The notes under the pieces: generated by a model
The model's input: only the letters and a program-made list of their open reading frames with translations
The model's database searches: none
Told to the model about the DNA's origin: nothing
In this document: positions 34,624-46,339 of the stretch, one piece after another
How positions within the stretch are numbered: position 1 is the first letter of the stretch
Layout: each line of letters opens with the position of its first letter
Program-made: the position numbers and the translations under genes
Assembly: GCF_000283155.1 (NCBI RefSeq)
Contig: NW_004454193.1
Coordinates: 10,618,732-10,682,731, forward strand
From: Ceratotherium simum simum
Taxonomy: Eukaryota; Chordata; Mammalia; Perissodactyla; Rhinocerotidae
Length of the DNA stretch: 64,000 nt
Direction of reading: 5' to 3'

Positions 34624-35129
34624 TGGGGCTTAGCAAATTTAGAAATCCATGTCTTTATTGCTATTTACAGAAAATTTTCATTGTCTGCTAACACAATTGG
34701 TCAAAATTTCATTTAAATATACACGGGAGGTATATTTTAAATTTAGTCCAGGGTGAAGAACAACTTTCAAATGGAATCTGAGACAAAAATGAAACCCTTC
34801 ATTGGGCAGAAGCTCAGACTCCGTGACTCTCCTAGTGTAATATAATTAAACATTCATCTTATCTGCAAGAAGTTCCTGACTTCTGTTTCACTACTGCATG
34901 GTCAATATTGTGTGGACTATTCATAGCCTTTTGATGAGAGGCAGAAGAAGAAAAAGGAGGGTAGTATTTAAAGCAGAGGGACTCTCCTGCCTTGGCTAAC
35001 TTAAGGAGAGATGAACAATGAACACAAAGCAGGAAAAGGAGAGATGATCCATTGACTGGTCTTTAACTAGAGGGGAGAAGACATTCCATTTCATTAAGGG
35101 TGGGATGAATATGGTACTGAGGGTTTGGA
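34624..35129. other. Intergenic, no feature recognised
   Basis: Unique DNA, no credible frame. Confidence 0.5.
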
Positions 35130-35240
35130 AGACAAGGTTTCATAGTATGCTGTTCCTTTAGCAAGCTGTTGACATTGGTCAACTCACTTTACCTCTCTGG
35201 GCCATAATGAACTCAGCTTGTTGACTTCTAAAATCTTAAC
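35130..35240 (+). mobile_element. MIR fragment
   Basis: TTGACATTGGTCAACTCACT, TTACCTCTCTGGGCCATAAT match the sense centre of MIR ('accttgggcaagttacttaacctctctgagcc'). Confidence 0.6.
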
Positions 35241-35754
35241 CAGTACTAATCCTGAAGGATTAGCCTTGACATTTAGTGATGTTTCCTCTCCAGCTTAATC
35301 TTTTACACTAATGGGAATATTAGTTGTAAGTACTAGGGGAACAATATATTTTAACAACCAGTAGAATTGCTACTTCTGAGGAAGTGGTGGAGAAGTATTT
35401 ATCAAAGGCATCTTGCTTATAGCAGTAAGAAATGTCAATAGAGGAAAAACAAGTCAAACAGTTAAGTACTTTGTAATCTGAGGCTGAAAGATGCTGCCTG
35501 AGTAGAGACTATTCATATTAAGGGAAAATTCTACTCTTCTAAATCCCATCAGACAATATTACATGTTCTGTACAGATTTTTACTGCTTACATGGCTATAT
35601 AACCAATTACTGAAAAATGCTGAATGAGTTGGGGCTTACTGAAATATGTTATTTGGTGACTATAAGAAATAAAAAAGCAATGCCTTAAACTGGATAAAAA
35701 TCACTTCAATATTGCCAAGGTTACAGATTGTCATTGCATAGCATTTTAAATAAG
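35241..35754. other. Intergenic, no feature recognised
   Basis: Unique AT-rich DNA. Confidence 0.45.
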
Positions 35755-35965
35755 CATTTGTTTGTTTCATTTCATTCATTCCTTCATTTAATCAACTAGC
35801 AAAATATGTGTTGACCAGATATGCTATAGGCTACACTGAATATTAAACAAGTTACAAAGATGAATTAGACATAAACCTTATACTTCAGGAGCTTACTGTC
35901 TATCTGGGAGAAATAAGAAATAGCCACAATTAATGAGAAAACAAGGTGTAAGGTCCTATTGACCA
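35755..35965 (-). mobile_element. L2 LINE 3' end, minus strand
   Basis: TCATTCATTCCTTCATTTAA, TGTTGACCAGATATGCTATA, GCTTACTGTCTATCTGGGAG and AGAAATAGCCACAATTAATG follow the complement of the L2 3' end from its ATTC-repeat terminus inward. Confidence 0.7.
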
Positions 35966-35994
35966 CATGAACCATGTAGAAATTAGATTAAATG

Positions 35995-36170
35995 AGTGGT
36001 CTCTGCAGCTAACTGCTAGAGTTTCATCCTAACTCTATACTATTCACCAGGTATATTAACTTGGGTAAGTTATTTAGACTCTGTGCCTAGAGCTGTTGTG
36101 AGTGTTAAATAAATTACGTGTAAAGTACTTAAAATAATACCCACCCAAAACTAGTGTATGCTCTTAGAAA
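35995..36170 (+). mobile_element. MIR SINE
   Basis: TTTCATCCTAACTCTATACT, TTAACTTGGGTAAGTTATTT, AGAGCTGTTGTGAGTGTTAA and ATAAATTACGTGTAAAGTAC match the sense MIR in order. Confidence 0.7.
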
Positions 36171-36216
36171 TTAGAATAACAAAGTAGTGTATACTCTTAG
36201 AAATTAACATAACAGT
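36152..36216. repeat. 33-bp tandem duplication
   Basis: TAGTGTATGCTCTTAGAAAT at 36152 recurs as TAGTGTATACTCTTAGAAAT at 36185, each followed by a similar TA(G/A)(A/C)ATAACA run; two copies with a few differences, just past the MIR tail. Confidence 0.8.
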
Positions 36217-36615
36217 TACCTTTGGGGATAGGAGGGTGGATAGCGATAAGAAAAGAACTAAAAGCATTTTCTGATATCCTGGTAATATTCTGTTTCTTAG
36301 TCTGGATACTAGTTACCAGGGTATGTTTCCCTTGTGAAAATTCAACAAGCTGTATACTTATTATATTTTTACTTTTCTGAATGTATATTTTTTCAATAAA
36401 AATACTGTAAAGTACAATGCCTCCATCATGGCATGCTCAAAACAAATATTAATTATGCTCAAATCACAAATCTTAGAAACTCAAATATAGGGAGCAGTCA
36501 CTTCTGGCTGGGCCACTGGGTGATGATTTCAGGAAACAGAAGACTTGAGCTAGATCCTCAAGATCATACAGGTTATGGACATACATAAATAAGTCAAGAA
36601 CTTCCATTAAAAAAG
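36217..36615. other. Intergenic, no feature recognised
   Basis: AT-rich unique DNA. Confidence 0.45.
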
Positions 36616-36619
36616 TTAC

Positions 36620-36840
36620 CATGTATTCTGGAAAACATAATGATTCAGGGTGTGGATTGACCTCAGTTTGAATACCAGCTCCATTTTATTGTCTGTTTAT
36701 CTTTATGCAAACTGCTCAAACTCTTTGAAGCAATTTCCTCATCTATAAAAGTCCGTACATCACAGGATTATTGTGAAGGCTAACTGAAATAGCATATGGA
36801 ATGTCCTTGTCTTAGAGATAAGTGCATTAGAAAAATCCTA
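36620..36840 (+). mobile_element. MIR SINE
   Basis: GATTCAGGGTGTGGATTGAC, TTTGAATACCAGCTCCATTT, AGCAATTTCCTCATCTATAA, CAGGATTATTGTGAAGGCTA follow the sense MIR. Confidence 0.7.
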
Positions 36841-37555
36841 GAAATTTTCGTTGTGATGATGCTATAATGCAGTGACATCTGCCTGAACTGATAAACATAG
36901 GGTTTGTATAGGGTAGCCCCGAATGTCAGTCTACCCTAAGGTGATTTAACTCATGTAGCTTACAGTTCTAATTTTTTCAGTTGGTTTTAAAAACACAAGA
37001 TTATCTACTAGAACCAACGCCCTTTGTGGGCATTGAAATGGAAAAATATTGAGATTTTATATGCATTTTTTTCAGTTTTTATTTTATTTCTAATAATCAT
37101 TAACATTATATTTTAGGCTCCATTTTTATTTTATCTGCTATTAAATTTCTGAACTTCATTTTAATTAAATAAAAGTGGTAGTAATTATAAGGATTACTAA
37201 TTTTCCAATTTCTTTGAAATTTAAAATATTACCAAAACATCATATACAAATCTTGGTATAAAGTTTTACTTTATAATCTCCAGTCCAGAGTAAATTATTT
37301 ATTTGAAACAATGACAAAAGACTAATTTAAAAAATTGGAATCCAGTGAGGTTGAATTATCAAGACATATTTCACAAATTGGATTGGATTACGGTGATCAG
37401 AAATACCAGACCTGTCAATCTTGATTTGTGTAGAAATCAACATAAGGGAAACTTGATAGTTAATCCATCTGGTCATCCATTCACCAATACTATTCGGAGA
37501 ATAGCTGCCCATATTCGTGGGTTCTCAGGCACTAGAGGTAACATGGTATAGGCTA
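36841..37555. other. Intergenic, no feature recognised
   Basis: AT-rich unique DNA; overlapping plus and minus frames near 37327-37551 are short and motif-free. Confidence 0.5.
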
Positions 37556-37559
37556 CGGA

Positions 37560-38465
37560 TTCTTTTCCAGATTCCTCCAGGCAATACCTGCTCCCTGGAG
37601 GCACGCTGATCTTCTTGCTATGATGAGATCTTCTCACATCTTTGTGCAATTGTCTCCACTTGGAATGCCTTTGCTACCTTTCCACTGAGCCTTCTCTCTG
37701 AAGCTTTCTGTTCCCTGCTGTTCAAACACACCCAGACACCCATTCTTTCCTTTACTTCCATACTGGCTGTACGTGCTTTTTATTCTGCCTTTGCTCAACC
37801 ATGGCTCCAGGTACCCAGATCCATTGTCCACTCTTTTTTTTTTTTTTAATTTTCCCGTCCTAATGCCCAGGAGGCTGATTCCAAGTGCTCATCTGACTTT
37901 CACCACTCTTACCTTATGGCATCTATTTGGGCTAAGTCTATGGGAGGTACCTAGAGGAAATCACTAGGTGGAAGAAGAGAGGAGTCAGTGGGAGAGGGAG
38001 TCATTCTTTCCTGTTCACTACCTGTTTTAAGCTCTAATTTTCAAACTTAGATGTGTGCATCCATGACCCTTTTCCAGTCAGTCAGTCTTTCCTCCATGGC
38101 TCCAGTTCACACCGTGCTCCAGTGACTCTATTTCCTCCTCTTGTTCTTTTCATCTTAGGGATGATAATGTATTCCTACTGTTGTTAGTCTCTAGTTGCCT
38201 CAGTACCCTTCAATCATGCTCACACATGTGTATGTAGTCCCTTTACATATGGTTTCTTGAGTTGAACACAGTTTCCTGCTAAGGGCCTGAATCATAGTAT
38301 ATAACTTTGTTATAACTTTTCAAATCAAATTAAAATGTTCTATTTAAACATTTTTTCTAGACAGAGATCTTCTGAAAGTCAAGGATTTCTACTCTTCTCT
38401 ATACAGAATAGTGTCTAGCATGTAATGACGTTAAATAAATGTTTTCTAAAATACATAAATAAATA
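37560..38465 (+). mobile_element. L2 LINE, fragmented
   Basis: ATTCCTCCAGGCAATACCTG, TCCACTTGGAATGCCTTTGC and CACTGAGCCTTCTCTCTGAA (37570-37705) match the last part of L2 coding sequence; ATACAGAATAGTGTCTAGCA with TTAAATAAATGTTTTCTAAA (38402-38450) is the 3' end. Between them homology is weak, with a poly-T run at 37832-37846, so there may be an intervening insertion. Confidence 0.5.
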
Positions 38466-39990
38466 CTATCTCTTTCTCTGTCTTTGTACATGTTTTTCAA
38501 CAAACCCTATATAACACTTGAAGAGCTTAAAGTCTACTACATGATGTAAAATACTACAGGATAAACAGTAAGTGATATGTGCTATGTGAGAGATACAAGG
38601 CTGTAAATGTTAAGAGGAAACCAGACTCATCATGAGACATTTTAGATCTTTTAGAAATGTTAATGGTGGATCTTGGAGGATTTTTTTTGCATAATTGATG
38701 ACTTTGAGAGAGGTTGAGGTTTGTTGCTTTAGCTTGTCCAGTATCCTTTATTCCTTTTTGCAATAACAGAACACTTGATCTTGTAAATTCACCTATTTTG
38801 CATGGGAGCAAACATCCACTTCTCTTTGGCTTCAGGGATAGACATGCCACCAAAGACTGCCCAGTCATCACTCCATATCCCTCAGCCACAGCAGTTGGTT
38901 CAGAAATAGGCACATGAACCAAGTTGGACACTTAAGAGCCTGTTTGGGGACATAAACATTGTGTTCTTCAGATTTCCTCAATCACATCCTTCTCTTTTCT
39001 CTTTTTGGATGAACCTTTCCATTTTGCAGATTGTCATTCCACTCTGAAATTTGCTTAAAGCACCATAGTAGGGCATGGGATCTGACTTCTTGGGAGCAAC
39101 ATTGACTAATAGAAAATGGGAGATAGGCAGATTCCTCCTCCTTCCTTTTTCTTGTTAGGAGTCTCAGATACGAGTTCTCCATTCAGTACTTCTTGGGAAG
39201 TCCCCCGTGCCCAGTGAATACACCAACTGGGGACTACTGCAGCTGTATCTCTTTGCAGCACTTTCTGAAGGATAGGTAGTGTGTTAGAGCCTTATATTGC
39301 AATGTAGCACATCTTTATTTATCTCACTTTTATTTTTCCCTTACCTTCACTGCCTTGGTTTGAACCTCCCAAAAGAAGTGTTAGTGTTTTAATCCTTGCT
39401 TCAGTCTCTGCTGTCTGGAAAATTCAGTCTAAACCAGAGCCATATTTGATAGATTTGTTAGAGCTTTTCAGAAGCAACTCTTGCTGCTAGTTTGCAAAAT
39501 CTGTAGAATGCAAACCAAGTGCCAACTTGAAAAGAGAGCTTGATTGAGAATAAAGTCACAGAAAAACATAGAGATAAAGGATGGTGACAGATTATTCAAG
39601 GACCTGGGTATAGTTTTGATTAAGGCAAGTTTTATTACTGGATTTTTCAGTTATATGACCTAAGAAATGCCCTTTTTAATGTTGTTTTTTTCTCTTTTGC
39701 AACAGTAACAACAAAATCCTGTGTATGTATTTAATTTTAAGAGCAAAAGAAAAATCAGTGTAATCTGGACGAAACTCTCACGTTTATAGTATTCTTATAG
39801 CTCTTAGTTTAGAACCATGATCAGATCGGATTGGAAAGGCTGGCTGAAACCAGGAGCTGGATTGTGCTGGATGCCAAGTTAAAAAACTTGCTTACTTTCT
39901 TTTAGAAAGTAAGGATACAAGGGAGGTGTTTAACAAAAGAAGGGTGGATTGAAAAGAAATATCTTTAGGATAAAGGATAAACAGAAATCT
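38466..39990. other. Intergenic, no gene seen
   Basis: Unique DNA. The 125-codon minus-strand frame at 38554-38931 and the 67-codon plus-strand frame at 38714-38917 overlap each other, show no domain and are probably chance. Confidence 0.45.
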
Positions 39991-40030
39991 GCAGTAGATT
40001 TCTATTGCTGACATAACAAATGATCACAAA

Positions 40031-40091
40031 CTCAGTGGCTTAAAATAACAAAAATTTATTGACTCAGTGGCTTAAAATAACAAAAATTTAT
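40031..40091. repeat. 32-bp tandem duplication within the LTR
   Basis: CTCAGTGGCTTAAAATAACA plus AAAATTTAT at 40031 recurs at 40063 without mismatch over 29 nt. Other MLT1 copies here have only one copy of this segment, so the duplication arose after insertion and is recent. Confidence 0.92.
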
Positions 40092-40409
40092 CATCTTACA
40101 GTTGTGGTGGTCAGAAGCTCAAAATCAGCCTCACTGGGCTAAAGTCAAGATATCAGCAGGGCTGTTTCCTTCTGAGGCTCTAAGTGAAAATCACTCCTTG
40201 CCTTTTCTAGCTTCTGGAGGCTGCCCACATTCCTTGGCTTATAGCCTCCTTTCATCGTCAAAGACAGCAATGTCCGGTCAAGTTCTCACATATCATGTCA
40301 TTCTGATTCTGAGTATTCTGCCTCCCTCCTCTACTTTTATAGGATCCTTGTGATAGCATTGTGCCCACTCATATAACTCAGGATAATCTCCCTATTTTGT
40401 AGTCAGCTA

Positions 40410-41042
40410 CAGTAGTCCCCCTTATCTGTGGGGGTTACAGTTCCAAGACTCCCAGTGGATGCCCAAAACCATGAGTAGTACCTAGTCCTATAAATACTCC
40501 TATACATATATTTGAGGTGTGACAGCAAAACAAGCACAAATTTATTTTTCCCTCTTCACAATTTCATGGATAGAACATTCATTCTTACTGTAGATCATAG
40601 CAACTTCAGCATACAATTTTTTATTTCTTTAATAAATCCATAACTTTCATGTTTTCACTTAAAGGAAGCACTTTATGGCTTCTCTTTCGCATATCCAAAT
40701 TGCCAGCATCACTACTCTTTCGCTTTGGGGCCATTATTAAGTAAAATAAGGGTTACTTGAACATAAGCACTTTGATACTGCAACAGTTGATCTGATAAAC
40801 GAGAGGGCTACTAAGTGACTAATGGTCTGGTAACGTAGACAGCATAGACACACTGGACAAAGGGATGATTCACGTCCCAGGCAGGATGGAGTGGCATGAC
40901 ACAAGATTTCATCATGCTACTTAGAACAGCATGCAATTTAAAACTTAGGCATTGTTTACTTCTGGAATTTTCCATGTAATATTTTCAAACCGTTGTTGAC
41001 TGAAATGCGGAAAGCAAAACCGTGGATAAGGGGGGATTTCTG
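40410..41042. mobile_element. Tigger-type DNA transposon (non-autonomous), TA target
   Basis: Terminal inverted repeats: CAGTAGTCCCCCTTATCTGT at the left, and GGATAAGGGGGGATTTCTG at the right; the subterminal GTGGATGCCCAAAACCATGA also matches the Tigger group. TA dinucleotides at 40408-40409 and 41043-41044 are the target duplication expected of Tc1/mariner elements. The 633-bp body has no transposase frame. I cannot name the subfamily. Confidence 0.9.
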
Positions 41043-41162
41043 TAATTAGAAACATTAATTCCATCTGCTACCATGATTCCCTTTTGCCCTGTAATGTAAC
41101 ATATTCACAAATTCCAGGAATTAGAGCTTGGACATCTATGGGAGGCCATTATTCTACCTACT

Positions 41163-41434
41163 GATGTTAAGAAAACGAGTCCCTTGAATATTGCTCTATT
41201 CTGTTTCATCCCAGGGCAACCTTACTTTTCAGGGGAATAAAAAATAATCTGATATGTTCCACCAAAATGGTTTTAGCAGAAAAGAAGTCTGAAAGTGTTA
41301 AAAATTTGTTTTATCCGAGAGAAATGGTATAGGACTGGCTCATCCATTTTGGAAGTTAATGTCAGAAACGTAGCTTTCATTTTTTTATTATCCGCATAGT
41401 CTGGTAACAGTCTGAAATAAAAGGTACTTAACTA
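41163..41434. other. Spacer between MLT1 pieces
   Basis: Unique sequence between two MLT1 fragments; nothing recognised. Confidence 0.4.
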
Positions 41435-41542
41435 AAAACACATCTGCAAAGTCCCTTTTTGCCATGGAAGGTAATATATTCATAAGTTATTGGGATTAGG
41501 ACATGGACATCATTGGACAGCTGTTATTCTGCCTATCACGGA
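41435..41542 (-). mobile_element. MLT1-type LTR end fragment, minus strand
   Basis: ACATCTGCAAAGTCCCTTTT, GCCATGGAAGGTAATATATT, TTAGGACATGGACATCATTG and CTGTTATTCTGCCTATCACG match the same terminal part as the other MLT1 copies. Confidence 0.8.
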
Positions 41543-43088
41543 ATCTCTTATATATTATTTTTAATAAAATGATTGGGTTCTTCATTTACAAATACTAGCG
41601 ATATACTAAGAATTTTGGCAACATGTGTCAAATTTTGGCTTTTCCCATATGGAAACCTCAGTGGGGCTAATATTCACTCAACATTTGCTTAGTGCCAGGA
41701 TAGGGCTAAGCAAAAACAAAATACACAACAAAATAAAACGAAGAACAGTAACAGAGTGACAGGTAGGAATTATTCCCATTGTTTGATGAGGAAGTTAGAG
41801 GAAGGTAGTTGTTAGATGAGTTTGCCTATGTTAACTTCCATAATAAGTGGTACATCAGGAATTTGAGATTAAATTTGGTTTGAAATCTAGTCAAGTTTAA
41901 AAGGTACCACTTACTTTTAACTCCTACCATTTGAGTAATGAGTTATATATAGTCAGCAGAGCTCAAGAAATATCTAAATTAGGGAATAGCATTTTTCATG
42001 ATATAGCTTTAATATATTCAGTTCAATATCTGTTTAAACTATAGTAAAAATTTGGATTATAAATCAAAAGATTATAAGTCAAATTTACATTCATTGTATG
42101 AGTGCATTTCAGGGATTTTTTACATGTATGAGGCAAACATTGATCTACTCAGATATGAAAGCATTTAATAATAGTTTTACTAATTTGAGCCTTCTGCTTG
42201 AAAAATCTAAAAATTAAAGATTGCAATCTCCTCTTATGCAGACACTAACTATTACTAAAAACAAATTATTACAAATTTATCAAACATTACTACACTGAAT
42301 GATTTTACAATCCTTGATAAGTCTTGATAGGGATTTAAAAATTAGCATTTTGTTCAACCTCTATTAAATACAAGCACATTTATACTTTGAATGTGACAAA
42401 CATCTACTATATTCCATGCAAAAGACTTGAGAACTGCTTCAGAGATAGCACGCAAAATAGCACATTTTTTTCTCTGAGGATAGTCTTTTCAAAAAATCTA
42501 TCTTGCAATCACTATTTACCATGATCAGTCAATATTCAGTCTTGAAAAGAGAACATTAGCTTGTTGAACCATAATTCAAAATAAGTCACAATTTAATCTT
42601 ATTTTAAAAACACTCTGGTTAATTGTAATTAATGTTTGACAGTTTGAAAGACATCTGTTATATTAACATAATGGTCTTATTGTGCATGAAATGCTGCACA
42701 TTAAAACTCAGCAGAGTTGAATTATGGGTATTTTGTAAATAAAAGGAGAAAATCTTCATTAAAAACATGTAGTTCTTTCCACTATTTGCTAAACAAATAG
42801 AGTTTTTTTCCCTTGATACAATAGTTAATGAAACATATATGTTTCTTTGAAAAGGAAATATACTTCTCGTTATAAACTTGGTCATTCTAGAGGCAATTTG
42901 GATCTATATTTTACAATTTGAAAGTTATTGACATACTTTATAATTTCATATGTTTACTCATTGTCAGCTTTGATTATTGGAGGTCATCTAGACTCTTAGA
43001 TTATTCCATGCTATTGCAAACAATATTCTCAATAAGCAAATAAATGAATGAAGCAAACTCTTAAAAACATTTCAACATGTAGTTAATT
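41543..43088. other. AT-rich intergenic; weak MIR/L2 trace
   Basis: 41680-41830 has CAACATTTGCTTAGTGCCAG, GGAATTATTCCCATTGTTTG and ATGAGGAAGTTAGAGGAAG, a faint minus-strand MIR-like order. The rest is very AT-rich unique DNA with no gene. Confidence 0.5.
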
Positions 43089-43096
43089 CCTTAAAT

Positions 43097-43263
43097 CAGT
43101 GGTTCTAAAACCAGGAGACATTTGGCAATGCCTGGAAATACTTTTGGTTGTCGCAACTGTTGGGGGGGTTACCAGAGGGCAGAGATGTTGCTGAATATTT
43201 TATAGGAAAATCCCCCTCCCATCTAATCCAAAATGTCAATAGTGCCAAGGTTGAGAAACTCTT
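43097..43263. mobile_element. hAT-Charlie MITE (MER5-like)
   Basis: Starts CAGTGGTTCTAAAACC, contains GACATTTGGCAATGCCTGGA, TTTTGGTTGTCGCAACTGTT, AAAATGTCAATAGTGCCAAG and ends TTGAGAAACTC, all in order of a small MER5-type element with inverted ends. Flanks CCTTAAAT (43089-43096) and TCTTAAAT (43264-43271) are the 8-bp duplication expected for hAT, one mismatch. Confidence 0.92.
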
Positions 43264-43271
43264 TCTTAAAT

Positions 43272-43740
43272 CAATAATAAAAATCAAAAACCAGATTTTA
43301 AAACATCAATATATTGACAGCGTAGGGAGTAACTCTGACACACGAAATGTGCAGAGCCAAACTTTATAAATGCAAACAAATCTACTCGAGTCTCCTGTCT
43401 GTTCAATATATAGATTTGTGATTATGAAAAGTTGGTTTTTGAATGGTGCTTTGTGACTCACATTCTAAAGCAAAGAAACCTGGGAGTGACTGATTTTGTA
43501 AAAGGTTTATTCCACTATGTGTTTATGTTTCTCCCTCTTCAAAAAAAAAAAATTGAAATGCAGAAATAAAGACACTAATCTAGTGAATTAGAAAAATGAA
43601 AGGGTAACAGTAGGAGAGTAATTTTAAACTAGGACATCGTTAATACACAAAGAAGTACACTTGCTAGAATTGGGTAGAATATTTTATTTAAGCTTGCTGT
43701 TGGGAAATGTAAAGAGGGAAGCTTGCTGAGTTGCAAGATT
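43272..43740. other. Intergenic, no feature recognised
   Basis: AT-rich unique DNA with an A run near 43540-43551. Confidence 0.45.
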
Positions 43741-43744
43741 TTCA

Positions 43745-43858
43745 AGGTCCATAAATATAATGTTATCTATGGTTGCTCCTACATTACCTAAGCGTTACTG
43801 AATGCGACGCTTGAAACATGGAAGTCACTCAATAAATATGTGCTGAATTATTCAGTTT
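43745..43858 (+). mobile_element. L2 or MIR 3' end fragment
   Basis: GCTTGAAACATGGAAGTCAC then TCAATAAATATGTGCTGAAT is the tail shared by L2 and MIR-type elements. Confidence 0.5.
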
Positions 43859-44099
43859 GCTGTGGGCAGTGAACAAAATAATGGTGTGAAAATTCTTTGT
43901 AAAACTACAAATCACTATTCAGATGCACAGCCAAATATGCCACTTCCACGTTCATGCCTCCGCCTTTCCAGAAATTTCCTTCCCCACATTCTGTGCTGGC
44001 TACCCCCCCATACATACATGGATTCATGTTCACATGTGTTGAACAAAAACAATCTGATAGGTAAACATAACAAATGAAACTCTTAACTTAGCATCCAAG

Positions 44100-44310
44100 G
44101 CTAATAGTTAACTGTTACTATGTACTAGGTACTGTTCTAGGTACTTTACATCTATTGATTTGCTTAATTCTTACAATAATTCTATGATACAAGTGCTACA
44201 TATCATCTCTGTGTTACAGATGTGAAAACTAAGAAACAAATATCAGAACCTAACCACGATCATAGGGTTGATACCATGACTGGGCTTTAACTCCACGGTG
44301 CAATATTCTC
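44100..44310 (-). mobile_element. MIR SINE, minus strand
   Basis: CTATGTACTAGGTACTGTTC, TAGGTACTTTACATCTATTG, CTTAATTCTTACAATAATTC, TATGATACAAGTGCTACATA, CAGATGTGAAAACTAAGAAA, follow the MIR complement. Confidence 0.8.
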
Positions 44311-44542
44311 CATCTGTTTAACAATGCAAACAAAACATTCCTCTAATAGCCTCCAACATTGATAAACATGGGATGGTTCTTCTACTTGTTTGTAATACTC
44401 CTCTGTAAATATCATGTATTCAATTTCAGATCCTCCTTCAAGCATCAGACCAAAAGCTCTATCTTACAGAAAAATTTTTTTCCTATTCTAGCTGTAGGAG
44501 CTCTTCTCTCCCTTCTTAATTAAATTTTGTGGGAAAGATGTT

Positions 44543-44990
44543 TTTCTTGTATAAATATCCACCCCAAAGCATAATTGCTTAAAACAGCAACTCCGTATTA
44601 GCTTTTGGTTCTGTAGTTTGGCAATTTGAGCTGGGCTCAGCTAGGTGGTCTTTTGGTCTTGGCTGGGTTTGCTCTTGAATCTGTGGCTCTGTTTTAGAAG
44701 ATTGGCTGGGGTGATGGGGGCAACTGGGCCATGTGTCTCAATCCTCCAGGAGGCTAGCCCAATTAATGGCATCTGGGCAAGTTTCCAAGAGTAAGCTGAT
44801 GCTCTGGTTCAGAACTGGCACAATGTCACTTCTGTTGCATTGTATTTGTCCAAACAAGACACAGGGACAGAATAGATTCAAAGTGGTAGGAGATAAATTC
44901 TACCTCTTGATGGGAGGAGCCATTCTGTCACACTGCAAAGGGTCCTGTATACAGGTTGGGGAATAATCATAGCATAATTGCAACCACTGT
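44543..44990 (-). mobile_element. MaLR-type LTR, minus strand
   Basis: CACCCCAAAGCATAATTGCT, TAAAACAGCAACTCCGTATT, TGAGCTGGGCTCAGCTAGGT, AGAACTGGCACAATGTCACT, TCTGTTGCATTGTATTTGTC, and CTACCTCTTGATGGGAGGAG are the complement of the same LTR type as 26366-26870. The 77-codon frame at 44733-44966 lies within it. Confidence 0.8.
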
Positions 44991-45570
44991 ACCCAGCCCT
45001 CCAAGATGTCATATAATCTTCTTGAAGTCCAGCACTTTATTTTGTACACAGATTCTGGCATATAGTAAAGGTTCGATGTAAGCTTTGAATCAGTGAGTGG
45101 TTATTTTCAATTGTAGAGTTACCATTTATTCTAGGCTAGGATGATTATGAAAGGAATCTGGGTCATGGCTCATTCCCCAGCCTGATTGCAATTACTTTGG
45201 GTCTTAAATCAATATTAGGTTGTCTCTAGGAATTAGCGGAATGATTTGTTGAAAGGAACATATTTCAGAGGTAAGTACCCATCAGTGCAAGATATACGTG
45301 AAATTAATTTTCTTTTATAAAGAAATTGTTTAAATTGTCTAGGAGGACTAACTAGCAATATGTGTCAAAGCTGGAATGCACATACACTTTGATCAATTCC
45401 ATTTCTAGTAACTAATCCAAAGTTGACAAAAATATGTTTATAAGGATGTTCATGGCATCATTGTTTATAGTATACTTCCATTTAGGTTGTGCTCTCTTGG
45501 AATTTCTGAAATCCATAAATAGATGGAATTTCAAAGGAAAAAAAAACACTTATGAAAGCAGATGCAATAA
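44991..45570. other. Intergenic with a short L2 3' end
   Basis: 45030-45110 (CCAGCACTTTATTTTGTACA, CAGATTCTGGCATATAGTAA) is a plus-strand L2 3' end. The rest is unique. Confidence 0.5.
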
Positions 45571-45716
45571 AGAGAAAAGAACACTAGACTTGAAACCAGG
45601 AAACTTGAGTTTTATTTCCACATATGTTATTTAGTATTTGTGTGACTTTAAATATTTACTTGGTAAATATGAACCTCAATTTCTTCATCCATATGTGACA
45701 CATGTTACTTGGCTAC
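45571..45716 (+). mobile_element. MIR fragment
   Basis: GAACACTAGACTTGAAACCA, TTAGTATTTGTGTGACTTTA and ACCTCAATTTCTTCATCCAT follow the sense MIR. Confidence 0.65.
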
Positions 45717-45717
45717 G

Positions 45718-45754
45718 TAATAAGAATAATAGTAATAATAATAATATAAATGGC
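45718..45754. repeat. (AAT)n microsatellite
   Basis: TAATAAGAATAATAGTAATAATAATAATATAA-like run of imperfect AAT units just after a MIR piece. Confidence 0.8.
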
Positions 45755-46339
45755 ATAGTGCATTAAAAGTACCTAGCATTGAGGACACAGCATATAGCAT
45801 CTAAAAGATAATTAAAAATTGCAGTACAATGTTTTGAACATTAATATTTAAAAATCACTTAAATTTATAAATTTTAAAGTAATTTTACTAAAACACATAG
45901 AAACACCTTAAAGAGAATAAGACATCATAATTTAAAACTCTTCAGTCAAATTCAGGATAGTCTTCGAACAACAATAATGCATTATGTCCTTAGAGAGTAA
46001 TAATGGTATTGGAGCCTTAAGTGTTGTTCTCTCAAGATCCCTCAGGTTAAAATTCTTTTGAATAATTTTTGTGTTAGTCTGTTACTTCTTTTCCTGTCAC
46101 TTTCAGTTTCTTAGTATCTTTTAGTGTGCCTGTCTCTAGTAACCGACACTTGAAATTTGATACAGAAAGTCTTTTATAAACTAAGAAATCAAATGGCAAC
46201 TATTATCCTAATTGTGGCAAAAGCAGGAGCACAAATCTGAGTGAATATCCAAGCAGCTCCCCTTTAGGAAAGTGTGAGATCATAGAAAATAGACATATTG
46301 GTCTCTGCCTCCAGTTCCTGGCATAGATCTTTGAAACGC
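45755..46339. other. Intergenic, no feature recognised
   Basis: Unique AT-rich DNA. Confidence 0.45.

Larger units (their letters stand above)
39992..41162 (-). mobile_element. MLT1-type LTR, minus strand, split by a Tigger element
   Basis: Left part: TATTGCTGACATAACAAATG, ATCACAAACTCAGTGGCTTA, CAGTTGTGGTGGTCAGAAGC, CCCACATTCCTTGGCTTATA, to GGATAATCTCCCTATTTTGT (40400). Right part from 41045: ACATTAATTCCATCTGCTAC, TGTAACATATTCACAAATTC, to GGAGGCCATTATTCTACCTA. The two halves join in register once the 633-bp Tigger is removed. The plus-strand frame at 40102-40353 reads the LTR backwards and is not a gene. A 32-bp tandem duplication lies inside at 40031-40091. Confidence 0.88.

Noticed and set aside
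38554..38931. 125-codon minus-strand frame opposite a 67-codon plus-strand frame
   Set aside because: Overlapping frames on both strands without motifs point to a local lack of stops, not a gene.
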